Assembly: GCA_028641055.1 (NCBI GenBank)
Contig: CM054059.1
Coordinates: 112,790,263 to 112,854,262, forward strand
Source: Alopecurus myosuroides
Taxonomy: Eukaryota; Streptophyta; Magnoliopsida; Poales; Poaceae
Length of the DNA stretch: 64,000 nt
Direction of reading: 5' to 3'
A model generated the notes under the pieces. It saw only the letters and a program-made list of their open reading frames with translations. It had not been told where the DNA came from and did no database searches. How positions within the stretch are numbered: position 1 is the stretch's first letter; every line of letters starts with the position of its first letter. Positions 11,684-22,523 of this stretch are shown in pieces. Made by a program: the position numbers and the translations under genes.

Positions 11684-11705
11684 AATCCCGAGCCCCCTCG
11701 GGATT
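11684..11705. repeat. Short perfect inverted repeat
   Basis: AATCCCGAG, four C, CTCGGGATT: a 9-bp stem with a 4-base loop in the gap between the LINE and the MATH-BTB fragment. Significance unknown; may be a hairpin by chance in GC-rich sequence. Confidence 0.35.
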
Positions 11706-11732
11706 TTATTTTGATCGGAAACAAAACCTCGG

Positions 11733-11956
11733 TCTGCACTGGTCAGCATCATTGTGGTAACTTGAAAGATGCTTGCATTATGTTCATTGCCTCATTGGGT
11801 ACAAAAGAAATTGATGATGTAATGGCAAGCAAAGGGTATGTTGAGCTCAAAAGCTCAAAGCAACAAGTTCTTCAGCTTTAGTGGAACCGTGGGAGAAGGC
11901 AAGTAGGCTCCACAACTTAAACTATTCAGTTCACATTGGTAGTTTAGTTGGATAAA
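11733..11956 (+). pseudogene. 3' remnant of a MATH-BTB gene
   Basis: Plus-strand reading gives HHCGNLKDACIMFIASLGTK then EIDDVMASKGYVELKS, closely matching the post-BTB region of the two MATH-BTB copies at 24243-25000 and 32200-32480 (for example ADRHHCGRLNDACIHFVASL). The frame breaks shortly after at the position where the other copies read ELKETCPL, though later pieces of the C-terminus (S-V-H-I-G-S) are still visible. Nothing upstream (LINE sequence) contains the MATH or BTB domain, so this is a truncated third copy, in opposite orientation to the other two. Confidence 0.75.
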
Positions 11957-11979
11957 TAAGAGTTGATGCTTCTCTGATA

Positions 11980-12082
11980 CTCCCTCCGTTCCATATTAGA
12001 TGACTCTCAAATAGATGTATCTAGTACTAAAATATGTCTAGATATACCTATATGGGAGTCATCTAATATGGAACGGAGGGAG
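11980..12082. mobile_element. Stowaway MITE (Tc1/Mariner type)
   Basis: 103 bp starting CTCCCTCCGTTCCATATTAG and ending with the reverse complement (CATCTAATATGGAACGGAGG GAG), flanked by TA on both sides (11978-11979 and 12083-12084). The ends, size and TA target duplication are those of Stowaway. It sits just downstream of the MATH-BTB remnant. Confidence 0.95.
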
Positions 12083-12084
12083 TA

Positions 12085-13080
12085 GGTGCTAGCTTATTAG
12101 GGCCAGGGTTAAGGTCTTCAGTTCTTCAAGACTATGAAATATGCAATATATACATCTCCAAATTTGGTATTGGTCAAGTACTTTTTATTTTGTAAGTAGT
12201 ACATGAATTATTGTGACATAAATGGGGCCTTGCAAGCAAGATTCTATCGTTTTCCGGTGTTTTTTCTGTTATAGTTTTTAGAATACTACAAATCTGTAAC
12301 TCTCATTCCAACTAGCAAGCAGACATAACCTACCAAACCAGAGATGTGTAACTCTATCAGGTAGATTATCGGCACGTTTGGAGATGCTCTGACTCTAGAG
12401 AGCCATTCGTGAAAGCCAATGAGGATCGAGCAAAAGTTGCAACAGTTGAACAACGTAGAAGAGAGTGGAAATGTGCATGATCAAACAAGTTACAGAATAA
12501 AAATCTAACTGCACGACTACGTTTATCCATGGCCTACAATGCCCAGACAGCAACACGCTAAGGCATCTTCCTGCAGAAAACAAAAGCTAATCTTGCAGGT
12601 AAGTCCGCAGTGTATGAAAGGTGGATGAAGTTTTGCCAAGATTAAATGTAAAGAGGAAACACACAAGCAGAACTAATTTGGGTAGCATCAGGCATCAGCA
12701 GCAGTACGCGTTGCTCCTTGGATACCGCATTGATGTAGCTCACTCTGTTCTTGTGCGTTGCAAAAGAGATTATGTGTTTTTCCTATTCCTACAATTTTTA
12801 ATCCTGCGATCCAAAGAGACTTATTAAGCTATATACATGTACCTTTGTAAGACAGTAACACATTGTACTTTTTCAGAATGCGGTTATATATTGTACTTTT
12901 CGGAATTTTGTATCAATATTACAATTTTCCCTCGCAGAAAACAAAATCGTGGGTCTGACACACTAGTCCACGCACAAAACATGCCAAATTTGAGGTGGAT
13001 ACCTCCAACATGGGTGCTGTTGCCAAACGCAGTGGAATTGCAGATTGAAACATCCAGTTATTCATAATAGGAGACTGGGA
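12085..13080. other. Unassigned interval
   Basis: Moderately AT-rich. The first part may be 3' flank of the MATH-BTB remnant. Short frames at 12395-12583, 12621-12827 and 12837-13067 lack any motif I recognise, and none has coding-like composition. No terminal repeats seen. Confidence 0.4.
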
Positions 13081-13430
13081 TGATTGCCCGTAATTTATTT
13101 TCTACTTCACTCTCTAACACAAAATCTTAGTCCTGTTTCACGGCTAGACATCAGATCCTAGCCTCCTATCCCTTTCCTGCTGAAGAAGACAAAATCTGAA
13201 GCTGAGATGGTGACCATGCTAGCAATGTCTGATTTTGCATGCTTCCATCTTATGGCGCAAGGTTTCCTGGATCCTGATCTCTAGACTTGTTTTTCTGTTT
13301 TGAGTTTCCTTAGCTTGTTTTCTTCTCATGTTATTTGAACTGCACACTGTATCCCATGTTTACTTATGGTAATGGAACCTGGGTAAAGCTCTCCTGATGA
13401 TCCAAAAAAAAAGAAAAACTTCCAGCGAAG
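13081..13430 (+). repeat. Possible LINE 3' tail
   Basis: A T-rich, non-coding stretch ending AATGGAACCTGGGTAAAGCT, CTCCTGATGATCC and an A-run (about 13407-13421). This layout (TAATGGAAC...GCTCTCCTG...An) resembles 3' ends of grass LINEs. No RT or RNase H sequence is present just upstream, so it would be a heavily 5'-truncated copy. Confidence 0.3.
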
Positions 13431-14322
13431 GAAGTTGACGGTTGTACTATGAGATAGTTGAGAGGTGAGCAACACACTCTTTCAGTGAAGTATCAGCAAA
13501 CATCATCTAGACGGTCATTCGATCTTCTGCCTCAGCTGTTCATAATTCTGCAACTCCTCCATTGTCAATGACGGCGAGATATCGCCCAAAACCTGTGTGA
13601 TAAGAAAACTAATTTAACTCCAAAGATATGACCATGATACCGTATTCATTGACCTTGCTGAAAATGGTTTCCATATTACCGTCATATAAAATCATCAGTC
13701 TGGACAATGACTTCTTCAGCAACGGTATCATTATTTCTTGAAGGGTCAGCTTCAAGTGTTTTGACCTGCAGATGACACGTGTAAGTCCAACAGACCACAG
13801 CTAAGAAAAAACATATGGAAGCAGTTGGGAAGCACAACTACTCACGGAACGCTTAGCAGCATGAAACCATGCATCTGCGCATAACGCATAAATATCAGCA
13901 CCAGTAAAGTTTGGTGGATAGTACTGCGCGATCGACAAGAGAGACACATTCTTCTGGAGCTTGTACTTGCGTGTCTGTGCTTTCAGTATCCTGCATGACA
14001 GGGAGGTCATAATTTAGTAGAAGCGAATCTGAAATTTGGTGAATGGAAGAACTGTCAATGACTACCTTTCCCTATATGATGCTTCAGTATTTACACCAAC
14101 CTAGAGAAGCTTATCAAATCGGCCAGGGCAGAGAAGTGCAGAATCAAGAAGGTCAGGCCTATTGGTAGCCCCAATAATGAAGAGGTCCTAGAAAACAAAT
14201 TGGAAAATGTTGTTTTCTTAATGTCACTGCTTCTAGAAAACACCAGTAAAAAATAGACATATCACAGATGAGGAAGTAACCTGGCTGTTATCACTTAACC
14301 CATCAATCTCCACCAGCAACTA

Positions 14323-14547
<225 letters not shown>

Positions 14548-14616
14548 TCAAAAACAGAGTATATATGCATATTTTATGACAAATTTATGGCTTGTGCAGA
14601 TGAATATACCTTCTCA

Positions 14617-14724
<108 letters not shown>

Positions 14725-15001
14725 CTAACAATTCAGAAGAAAACATCCTAGTGAGCATGCATCATGTTGTTGGATACAGCTATATTTTAACAAATAGGAA
14801 TGATAACTCCAGTCAGGCAAGGTATAAAACTCATTAAACCTACCTTCCCAGTGCCTGGAGGTCCATATAACAAGACACCTGATCGCTTCGGCAATTTGGA
14901 AGAAAAAAGGTGCTTGTACATCAGAGGTAACTGTATACCAGCAAAACAAAAGGACAAATTATACTTCCCAATCCTACTGCAACAGCTTCTGGTGCTGAAA
15001 C

Positions 15002-15097
15002 TAAGATAACATTTTTTTAATTAAGACTGTAGGGCTTGAGCCCAACAGTATTTTATTTCAGAACAACACCAAAGTTACAGAGTACAGAGGCAGATAT

Positions 15098-15149
<52 letters not shown>

Positions 15150-15205
15150 AAAAGGAAGAAAAACAGGACTCAAGGAAGTTTGTCAATCCATTTTGACAAA
15201 TCCTG
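15002..15205 (-). mobile_element. Truncated LINE inserted in a PEX6 intron
   Basis: About 200 bp between direct repeats of AACAGCTTCTGGTGCTGAAA C (14981-15001 and 15206-15226, 21 bp identical; similarity extends to about 30 bp with two mismatches). On the minus strand it ends CTGTTGGGCTCAAGCCCTAC followed by an A-rich tail, a pattern of LINE 3' ends. It contains the AG microsatellite at 15102-15147. Long target duplication plus A-tail indicates target-primed reverse transcription. Confidence 0.75.
15102..15147. repeat. (AG)n microsatellite
   Basis: Uninterrupted dinucleotide run of about 23 AG units, inside the small LINE insertion. Confidence 0.95.
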
Positions 15206-15613
15206 AACAGCTTCTGGTGCTGAAACAATGATAACCAAATTCTATTTTTCTTCCATAGAATGCAGTGCATTAGTATTATACATTCAGATGAATCAAGTCA
15301 AATTTACTTGAATAGTAGAATAACCTTCTTCACTTCCTCGAGCCCACCAACATCCTCCCATTTCACATCAGGAACCTAATAGCGCAAAACAATCAAATCA
15401 GGGACTTGCAGAAAGCAAGCTAAAGGTGACATGTATGGTGTCATCGGTTTTATATGCAAATGGGCCTGAAATCTTGGAAGATATAAAAGATACTTGAAGA
15501 TAGGATTAATGTTTTACTTTCAGTGTACCCAATGCAGCACGGTTCCTTTTCTTAGCCTGTTCTAAGGAAGACAAAATATCTTCTTTAGAAAAATTATTTT
15601 CTTCACTGAGTGG

Positions 15614-15931
15614 TAGAAGAGCTTGCAGTAACAATATCCTCAAGCTTATCGTTGCTACTTTTCTCCACAGCAACTTTATGCGCAAATTATACACCAGCAT
15701 CTGCGATCAATGCAAGTATATGCCTGGGCATGAAACCAGACGTTTGCATTGACATATCTCTTACAAACTTGTCATCGATACTCTGAAAATGAAACCATAT
15801 AAGCAGGAGATTTTGAAAAGACCGTTGGCACAATAAACCATTCTTCTTCCATGAAGCATATCAAATATAGTACTCCTAAGCAATACCCTCACTAAAGAAA
15901 TAACAAGCTGTTTATACGGCTGAACTACCAA
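15614..15931. repeat. 318-bp direct duplication, copy 1
   Basis: Matches 23945-24262 over exactly the same length with scattered differences. It contains part of a PEX6 exon (to 15782), about 28 bp of intron, and then sequence homologous to the 3' flank of the MATH-BTB gene at 24243. Beyond 15931 the two copies diverge: copy 2 continues into the MATH-BTB stop codon region, copy 1 does not. Confidence 0.9.
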
Positions 15932-16635
15932 CGTGTTTAATTCTTCTTTCTGTACCCTATTGCGATCATCTCTGATGACCGTCGAACTCTTTCCCCCTAC
16001 TTAACACGAAAAGCCAGCTTAATTCTGGATCTTTCAAAAAAAAAAAACACAAAACAAAATCGTGTGTTTAGGGTTCAAACGCACCAACCATCCATGCTCC
16101 TACATTAAAGAAATACACCAGATCCACGCTCTCAAAATCTGGTGTCCAGAGATTAATATCTAATGAATTCAAGCCCACAATTTAGATGCCATCACATCTG
16201 TGCATGCCATGAAACTGCATCGACACAAATAAGAGCAGACCTGGAGCTCCTTGATGTTGCCTTTCATGATGGCATAGGTGTTTGAGTTTTCCAATGGGCT
16301 TCTTTTCTTGTTTTGAGTAGGGTTCTTTTTCAACCATGTGTTCTTCTGTTGGTCCCACCTTCACAGTCTCACTCGACTCCATCTCGCCCCTGGCCTTGCT
16401 CTTCTCATGTTGCTCTTTACCTGTCTTCTTGTGCTTCAGTGCGTCGGGTAGTATACGGGTCGTGACACTCTCGGATGCCCGCATCTCCTCTCCCTATGCA
16501 GCAGTCATGAAGTTGCTAGCAGGCACACGCGATCTGTCATTGCGTTGTCTGAGTCAGATAGTAAAGTTCTACCGGTGGCTTTCTCATGCTTCATTGAAAC
16601 TAGCCTCCAAATGAACTATTGATGATAAACATACT
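15932..16635. other. Unassigned interval with a possible minus-strand exon
   Basis: Contains an A-run near 16028-16040. On the minus strand, 16484-16182 is open for 100 codons and is Lys/Glu-rich (KHKKTGKEQHEKSKARGEME). In another frame the end of this stretch reads SNTYAIMKGNIKELQ followed by a GT, which could be an exon end. I do not recognise the protein. The interval ends at the target duplication of the Mutator-like element. Confidence 0.35.
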
Positions 16636-16644
16636 ATTTATTTT
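16636..16644. repeat. Target site duplication of the Mutator-like element, left
   Basis: ATTTATTTT, identical to 23712-23720 directly beyond the right end. Confidence 0.93.
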
Positions 16645-16736
16645 GGGTCATTTATCGAATTGCCCACAGCGGACCACTTGTACTCAGTTTTACCCCTAAC
16701 GCCGAATCGACCTCAGTTTTGCCCCTAGTCTGTGCG
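16645..16736 (+). repeat. Left terminal inverted repeat of the Mutator-like element
   Basis: About 92 bp. The outer 40 bp match the right end imperfectly, the inner 50 bp (from CTCAGTTTTACCCC to TTTTGCCCCTAG) almost perfectly. Confidence 0.9.
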
Positions 16737-16778
16737 CAACTACTATGGAGAGGCTGGAACGGTAAGTCTGGAGTCGAA

Positions 16779-16866
16779 TCCGTTCCGCGAAGTGGGTCCG
16801 AGGAGTCAGACTCCGTTTCGCGAAGTGGGTCCGAGGAGTCAGACTCCGTTTCGCGAAGTGGGTCCG
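16779..16866 (+). repeat. 33-bp minisatellite near left TIR
   Basis: Two full and one partial unit of 33 bp, each containing TTCGCGAAGTGGGTCCG. The unit length is a multiple of three, so overlapping frames stay open through it, but I see no reason to call it coding. Confidence 0.85.
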
Positions 16867-17128
16867 GGTGGGACTGCCAAGTTCTTTGAAACCGTCCGGA
16901 GCTTACAGGTGGGACCGCGCAGTTTGAATAGTCCACACCCAAACTTCCCGCTGGGTTCAGCGACGCGTGGGAAAACCGCGGGTCCCGCGTCGGTCAAAGA
17001 CTGCCGGAGTAACGTCACGCGCTACAAAAGGCCCCTCGCCGCTCGCCGCTCTCCCCATTCTAGCCGTTAATCTCGCCCTCACCGCACTCGCTCTCATCGC
17101 TGCATTTCCACCTAGACACCCCGAGACG

Positions 17129-17815
17129 ATGCCTCGCCGGCTCCGTGCAAACCGCAACTCGCCGTTGTACAGCCGCCCCGCGGCCGCGATGCGGGGCCAC
17201 AGTGACGCCGATAGCGACAACGAGTTCTTCTACGAGGAGAACGAGCAGCAGCCGCAGGAGGAGGCGGCGCCCGAGCAGGAGCCGCCGCAGGAGGAGGCTG
17301 CGCCCGAGCAGGAGCCGCCGCAGGAGGCGCGGCGCTGGAGGAGGCTCAGGAGGAGGCAGCCTATCTGGCCCGAGCAGCACGCCGCCGTCTACTCGTTCGA
17401 AACATGGCGGAACGAGGAGGCGTTCCACACGGTCCGCTCCTGGCTCAAGGAGGCGGCGGCAGCGGCCGAGGCTGCCGCTGTTCGTGCATCCCTGGAGACC
17501 CACCAGAGGGAGCAGGCGGAGCGCCAGGTCTACCGGCAGCTCGCCGCAACCGCGGCGTCGGATGACCAGCAGGCGGTCGTCGCGCTGTACGAGAGCGACC
17601 GGCGCAAGGCTGCCCTGCAGAGCGAGAGGCGGGACCGCGGCCATCCCTCCGAGCAGGCGCAGCTGCACCGGCTGCGGATCCGAGGCGGAGCGGAGCGGCA
17701 TGCGATCGCTACGCTGGCGAACCCATCGCCCTTAGCCAAGAACGACCACGAGGCGGGGCCCTCCAACATGCTGACCTACGACGACAGCGATGAGAACGAC
17801 GAGGAAGAGGAGTAG
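17129..17815 (+). CDS. Cargo ORF A of the Mutator-like element, charged coiled-coil protein
   Basis: 228 residues from the ATG at 17129; the frame is open from 16967, but this ATG follows a leader with a TATA-like CTACAAAAG near 17022 and pyrimidine-rich sequence, so I prefer it. Residues about 35-70 are acidic with an 11-residue unit (EEAAPEQEPPQ) repeated twice; 68-76 is basic (RRWRRLRRR); about 85-180 is Ala/Glu/Arg/Gln-rich and probably helical; the C-terminus is acidic (DDSDENDEEEE). Very GC-rich with G/C third positions, unlike the AT-rich sequence around it. No signal peptide, membrane segment or known domain seen. Function unknown; it may be a captured host gene or an element gene. 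Confidence 0.6.
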   Translation: MPRRLRANRNSPLYSRPAAAMRGHSDADSDNEFFYEENEQQPQEEAAPEQEPPQEEAAPEQEPPQEARRWRRLRRRQPIWPEQHAAVYSFETWRNEEAFHTVRSWLKEAAAAAEAAAVRASLETHQREQAERQVYRQLAATAASDDQQAVVALYESDRRKAALQSERRDRGHPSEQAQLHRLRIRGGAERHAIATLANPSPLAKNDHEAGPSNMLTYDDSDENDEEEE

Positions 17816-18108
17816 AGGACGACGTCTAGGAGGAGGGCGACGACCAGGCCGGGTGATCGCGGCGAGCCTCGGCCAACCGTAGTTTCTTTTTAAGTTTTTT
17901 CAATGTTTTTAGTTAAATTATGCCGTCTAGCTTTTTGTAAAACTATCGTCGAATCTATCAATTTGAGCATATTTCAACGAGTTCGCGTTTTTTAATTAAT
18001 TTTGAGTATTTCTGAACAAAATCTCGAGCCAGAATGTAGATTAAAAGCGAAAAGAATGTTTGAATAATGTTGTATGATGTTGAACTAAGTCATTCCAAAA
18101 TTTTGGGC
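17816..18108. other. AT-rich sequence after ORF A
   Basis: Presumed 3' flank of ORF A leading into tandem array 1. No feature recognised. Confidence 0.4.
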
Positions 18109-19310
18109 AAATGTGCTTCAAATGAGGTCTGAAGCTAGAGTACACACCCCCGTTTCAAATTTCATGAAAGATTCGACCTTGCCAAAATTATCCAAATAAA
18201 TTTGAGGAGCAACTATATCACATATAACAACATTGTGTGTTGGATTCATGTCATTTTGATTTTTTTATAATTTATGCTCATTTGAAACCATCGCTCTATT
18301 CTCATGAGAAATGTGCTTCAAATGAGGTTTGAAGCTAGGGTAAATACCCCCGTTTGGAATTTCATGAAAAAATCGACCTTGTAAAAATTATCCGATCCAA
18401 TTCAATTTGAGGAGCAACTATATCACATATAACAGCATTGTGCGTTGGATTCATGTCATTTTGATATTTTTATGCTCATTGTGCGTTGAATTATTTATGC
18501 TCATTTGAAACCATCGCTCAATTCTCGTGAGAAATGTGCTTCAAATGAGGTCCGAAGCTAGGGTAAATACCCCCGTTTATAATTTCATGAAAAAATCGAC
18601 CTTGCCAAAATTAACCAAACAAATTTGAGGAGCAACTATATCACATATAACAACATTGTGCGTTGGATTCATGTCATTTTGAATTTTTTTGAATTATTTA
18701 TACTCATTTGCAACCATCGCTCAATTCTCGTGAGAAATGTGCTTCAAATGAGGTCCTAGGCTAGGGTAAATACCCCCGTTTATAATTTCATGAAAAATTC
18801 GACCTTGCCAAAATTAACCAAACAAATTTGAGGAGCAACTATATCACATATAACAACATTGTGCGTTGGATTCATGTAATTTTGAATTTTTTTGAATTAT
18901 TTATGCTCATTTGCAACCATCGCTCAATTCTCGTGAGAAATGTGCTTCAAATGAGGTCCGAAGCTAGGGTAAATACCCCCGTTTATAATTTCATGAAATA
19001 ATAGACCTTGCCAAAATTATCCAAACAAATTTGAGGAGCAACTATATCACATATAACAACATTGTGCGTTGGATTTATGTCATTTGAATTTTTTTGAATT
19101 TTTTATGCTCATTTGCAACCATCGCTCAATTCTCGTGAGAAATGTGCTTCAAATGAGGTCCGAAGCTAGGGTAAACACCCCCGTTTATAATTTCATGAAA
19201 AATTCGACCTTGCCAAAATTATCCATAGAAATTTGAGGAGCAACTATATCACATATAACAACGTTGTGCGTTGGATTCATGTCATTTTGATTTGTTTTGA
19301 ATTATTTAAA
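18109..19310. repeat. Tandem array 1, six units of about 203 bp
   Basis: Units begin AAATGTGCTTCAAATGAGGT at 18109, 18309, 18532, 18735, 18938 and 19140 (spacing 200, 223, 203, 203, 202). Each also contains ATTTGAGGAGCAACTATATC and TTGTGCGTTGGATTCATGTC. Units 3 to 6 are most alike, suggesting recent expansion. No open frame is kept across units. Confidence 0.95.
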
Positions 19311-20150
19311 TAACATGGTTTAATAGAAAAATCATATGTAAAACTGATAAAAATCATCGTTGTAGTAAATCTGAAGTTTCATTATATTTTTTTATTTAAA
19401 TAACATGGTTTAATACTTAACAGCAAAGAAATCATATGTAGAAACATCGATCCCTGTGGCCAACGTACCAACCAATCAGAGCGCAGAACAAGCGTCTCGC
19501 GGATCGCTGTGGCTGCGAGCGCATCCGTCCGATGCACGATTCCTTCTAGAAGGCGTCGATCCAACAACCCAGGTTGAATCTCTGTGTTTCCTTCTAGAAG
19601 CTTTTCGGGTGGTTAAACAGAGGGTTGACCAAACTTGAAATGAGCATACATAATTCAAAAAAAATCGAAAAAATATATTGCCGACGCACATAGTAGTGTT
19701 ATGTCATATAGTAACGAGAAAAAAAATATAAACCTGTCTTATAAAGAATGGAACGAAAAAGCCTTGTGTAACATGTGATATCTTGAACAGTCTAGTAGAG
19801 AGTTCAAGATAATGAGATGAGTTTCAAACCTTTGGAACTCAAATAAGGTAAAAATCTCACCAAAGCTTCATTTTGGTGTGACTAAGAAAGATCCAAAGTT
19901 ATTTTTTCATTTTGAAGTTTTAAACTTGTTTTATTTACGATTTACGATTAAAACCATTATTATTCCAAAGAAAATAAATAATACGAATATTCATCCAATA
20001 AATTTTTAGGCTTCGGAATTGCATTATATAGGTCTAATACAAGTCTAGGAAAAATATAAATAGGATTTATAAACATTAGAACGAAAGCCATCACTAAAAT
20101 GAGATTCCTCGAATACAGGAGTAGAGATTTCAAAGAATATGAGGTGGAAA
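19311..20150. other. Spacer between the two tandem arrays
   Basis: AT-rich, with a short direct repeat AATAACATGGTTTAATA at about 19310 and 19399. A GC-richer patch at 19440-19570 contains ACCAATCAG (a CCAAT-type motif) but no convincing gene follows. Short frames at 19382-19691 lack recognisable motifs. Confidence 0.4.
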
Positions 20151-21621
20151 CATCCTGAATCTTCCGAAGAGGTGGGTTCTACCTTTTTGTTTTGTGTTAC
20201 TATGGGCTATCCTAGCACAAGCAAGCAAATAATTCCACATTGCTACCCCCTTTCGACGCAGTTACCGCATGTTTCCGTATAAGTCCGGTATTTCTCCAGC
20301 GGGGCTAGGGTTTCACCGGGAGGGGGCTATGGAGCGTCTGGATCCCAACACAAGCTAGGGGGTTCCATACCATGATAGTATAGGTGTGTTGTGTGCTTTG
20401 GATGTCAAAGATTGCTCTCCGGGGTGTGACCCGCTTCACCGGTATCCATTTCTCTCTCGTGAGAGGTTACAGGGTGAAACTCCTGTATCGGACCAAACAT
20501 CCTGAATCTTCCGAAGAGGTGGGTTCTACCTCTTTGTTTTGTGTTCCTATGGGATATCCTAGCACAAGCAAGCAAATAGTTCCACATTGCTACCCTCTTT
20601 CGACGCAGTTACCGCGTGTTTCCGTATAAGTCCGGTATTTCTCCAGCGGGGCTAGGGTTTCACCGAGAGGGGGGCTACGGAGCGTCTGGATCCCAACACA
20701 AGCTAGGGGGTTCCATACCATGATAGTATAGGTGTGTTGTGTGCTTTGGATGTCAAAGATTGCTCTCCGGGGTGTGACCCGCTTCACCGGCATCCACTTC
20801 TCTCTCGTGAGAGCTTACAGGGTGAAACTCCTGTATCGGACCAACATCCTGAATCTTTCGAAGAGGTGGGTTCTACCTCTTTGTTTTGTGTTCCTATGGG
20901 CTATCCTAGCACAACCAAGCAAATAGTCCACATTGCTACCCCCTTTCGACGCAGTTACCGCGTGTTTCCGTATAAGTCAGGTATTTCTCCAGCGGGGCTA
21001 GGGTTTCACCGGGAGGGGGGCTATGGGGTCTCTGAATCACAACAAAATCTAGAGGGTGCCATACCATGTTAGTATAGGTGTGTTATGTGCTTTGGATGTC
21101 AAAGATTGCTCTCCGGGGTGTGACCCGCTTCACCGGCATCCATTTCTCTCTCGTGAGCGCTTATAGGGTGAAACTCCTGTATCGGACCAAACATCCTGAA
21201 TCTTCCGAAGAGGTGGGTTCTACCTTTTTGTTTTGTGTGCCTATGGGCTATCCTAGCACAACCAAGAAAATAGTTCCACATTGCTACCCCCTTTCGACGC
21301 AGTTACCGCGTGTTTCCGTATAAGTCAGGTATTTCTCCAGCGGGGCTAGGGTTTCACCGGGAGGGGGGCTACGGAGTGTCTGGATCCCAACATAAGCTAG
21401 GGGGTGCCATACCATGTTAGTATAGGTGTGTTTGTGTGCTTTGGATGTCAAAGATTTCTCTCCGGGGTGTGACCCGCTTCACCGGCATCCACTTCTCTCT
21501 CGTGAGCGCTTAGGGGTGAAACTCCTGTATCGGACCAAACATCGTGAATCTTCGGAAGAGGTGGGTTCTACCTTTTTGTTCTGTGTTCCTATGGGCTATC
21601 CTAGCACAACCAAGAAAATAT
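20151..21621. repeat. Tandem array 2, units of about 347 bp
   Basis: Units start CATCCTGAATCTTCCGAAGA near 20151, 20498, 20844, 21192 and 21540 (last one partial). Each holds TTTCGACGCAGTTACCG, GGGGCTAGGGTTTCACCG and GTGTGACCCGCTTCACCGG. Small ORFs recur at the same place in every unit (20384, 20732, 21078, 21426) because the units are alike; they have no recognisable motif. Confidence 0.95.
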
Positions 21622-22439
21622 CTCTAAAAATGTCTAGAAATGACATGGCCGAGTAGTGCAGACAGCACCCGTCTACACTATTGTACATGCCTAGCTTAAA
21701 AACAGAGGGAACCTGATCCTCTTACTTTGCCCACCTTACGTTCTCTGACTTTCTCCCATGACACGTGGGTCCGGTGTGTGATGGGCTCCATTTGTCAGGG
21801 ACCTAAAGTCAGAGGATCGTGTTCCCGCACAGAGAATCGCTCGTCTCAGCGTCTGCAGGCCGTTGCCGCCGTAGTTTGCATGCATGGACTCGATCTGCAC
21901 CGTTCCTTACGATCAAACGATCGAAAATGATGCGGTGCATGGACTGGGTGTTTTGTCTCAATGTAACAGCATGTAACAACGGACACTGTCTAGTGGGGCC
22001 CGTTCACCAGCCCGGTGCATGCACGCCTCGTTTTTCAGAGTAAACAACGTGGCAGAAGAAGAAAATAGTTAACGTCGCGTCGCATTTGCAGCAGCCCTCC
22101 ACGCCTGGTTTCAGAAACACGAGTCGCCTCGCATTTGCAGCGACGCATCCCTCCACGCCTAGTTTTCAGAAGATACGCATCAATGCATATGCAGCGAGGC
22201 AGGATTTGGCATGAGACTTTGGACTTTCTTCTCTTCACCTCTTTAATACACGCATGCAACGTCGAATCACTTGACTGCCTAATGCACACGCGCTCGTACT
22301 CCGTATCACTAGCTGTCCTAGGCCTATGCCTATGCCTGTTCTACACCGCTTTGACCATGCATCGACTCTTCTACACTGCACCCAATGTTTTCACACTGTT
22401 TGCTTCATCTACCCCAATTAATTCACGTCTAATCGTGCC
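21622..22439. other. Region upstream of ORF B
   Basis: Mixed composition, becoming GC-richer. 22070-22200 has two related blocks containing CGCATTTGCAGC and CCCTCCACGCCT. Probably the promoter region of ORF B. No gene recognised. Confidence 0.4.
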
Positions 22440-22449
22440 TTTAAATAGA
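22440..22449 (+). promoter_or_regulatory. TATA-like box before ORF B
   Basis: TTTAAATAGA lies 75 bp upstream of the ORF B ATG, followed by a CT-rich leader, the arrangement expected of a plant core promoter. Confidence 0.5.
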
Positions 22450-22523
22450 CCGTTTCACTCGTCCTCCATCTTCTCATCCCTCTCCATCCCTTTGCCCTTC
22501 TCTCCCTAGCTTCAAGCCCTAAC

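Noticed and set aside
17060..17735. Long ORFs overlapping ORF A on the minus strand and in another plus frame (213 and 196 codons)
   Set aside because: High GC with few TA-containing codons leaves all frames open; their products are Arg/Ser/Leu-rich low-complexity strings, and only the ORF A frame has a leader, start context and balanced composition.
18109..21621. Regularly spaced repeats considered as CRISPR or centromeric satellite
   Set aside because: Units are 200-350 bp tandem copies without unique spacers and lie inside a transposable element in plant DNA; too short an array for a centromere.
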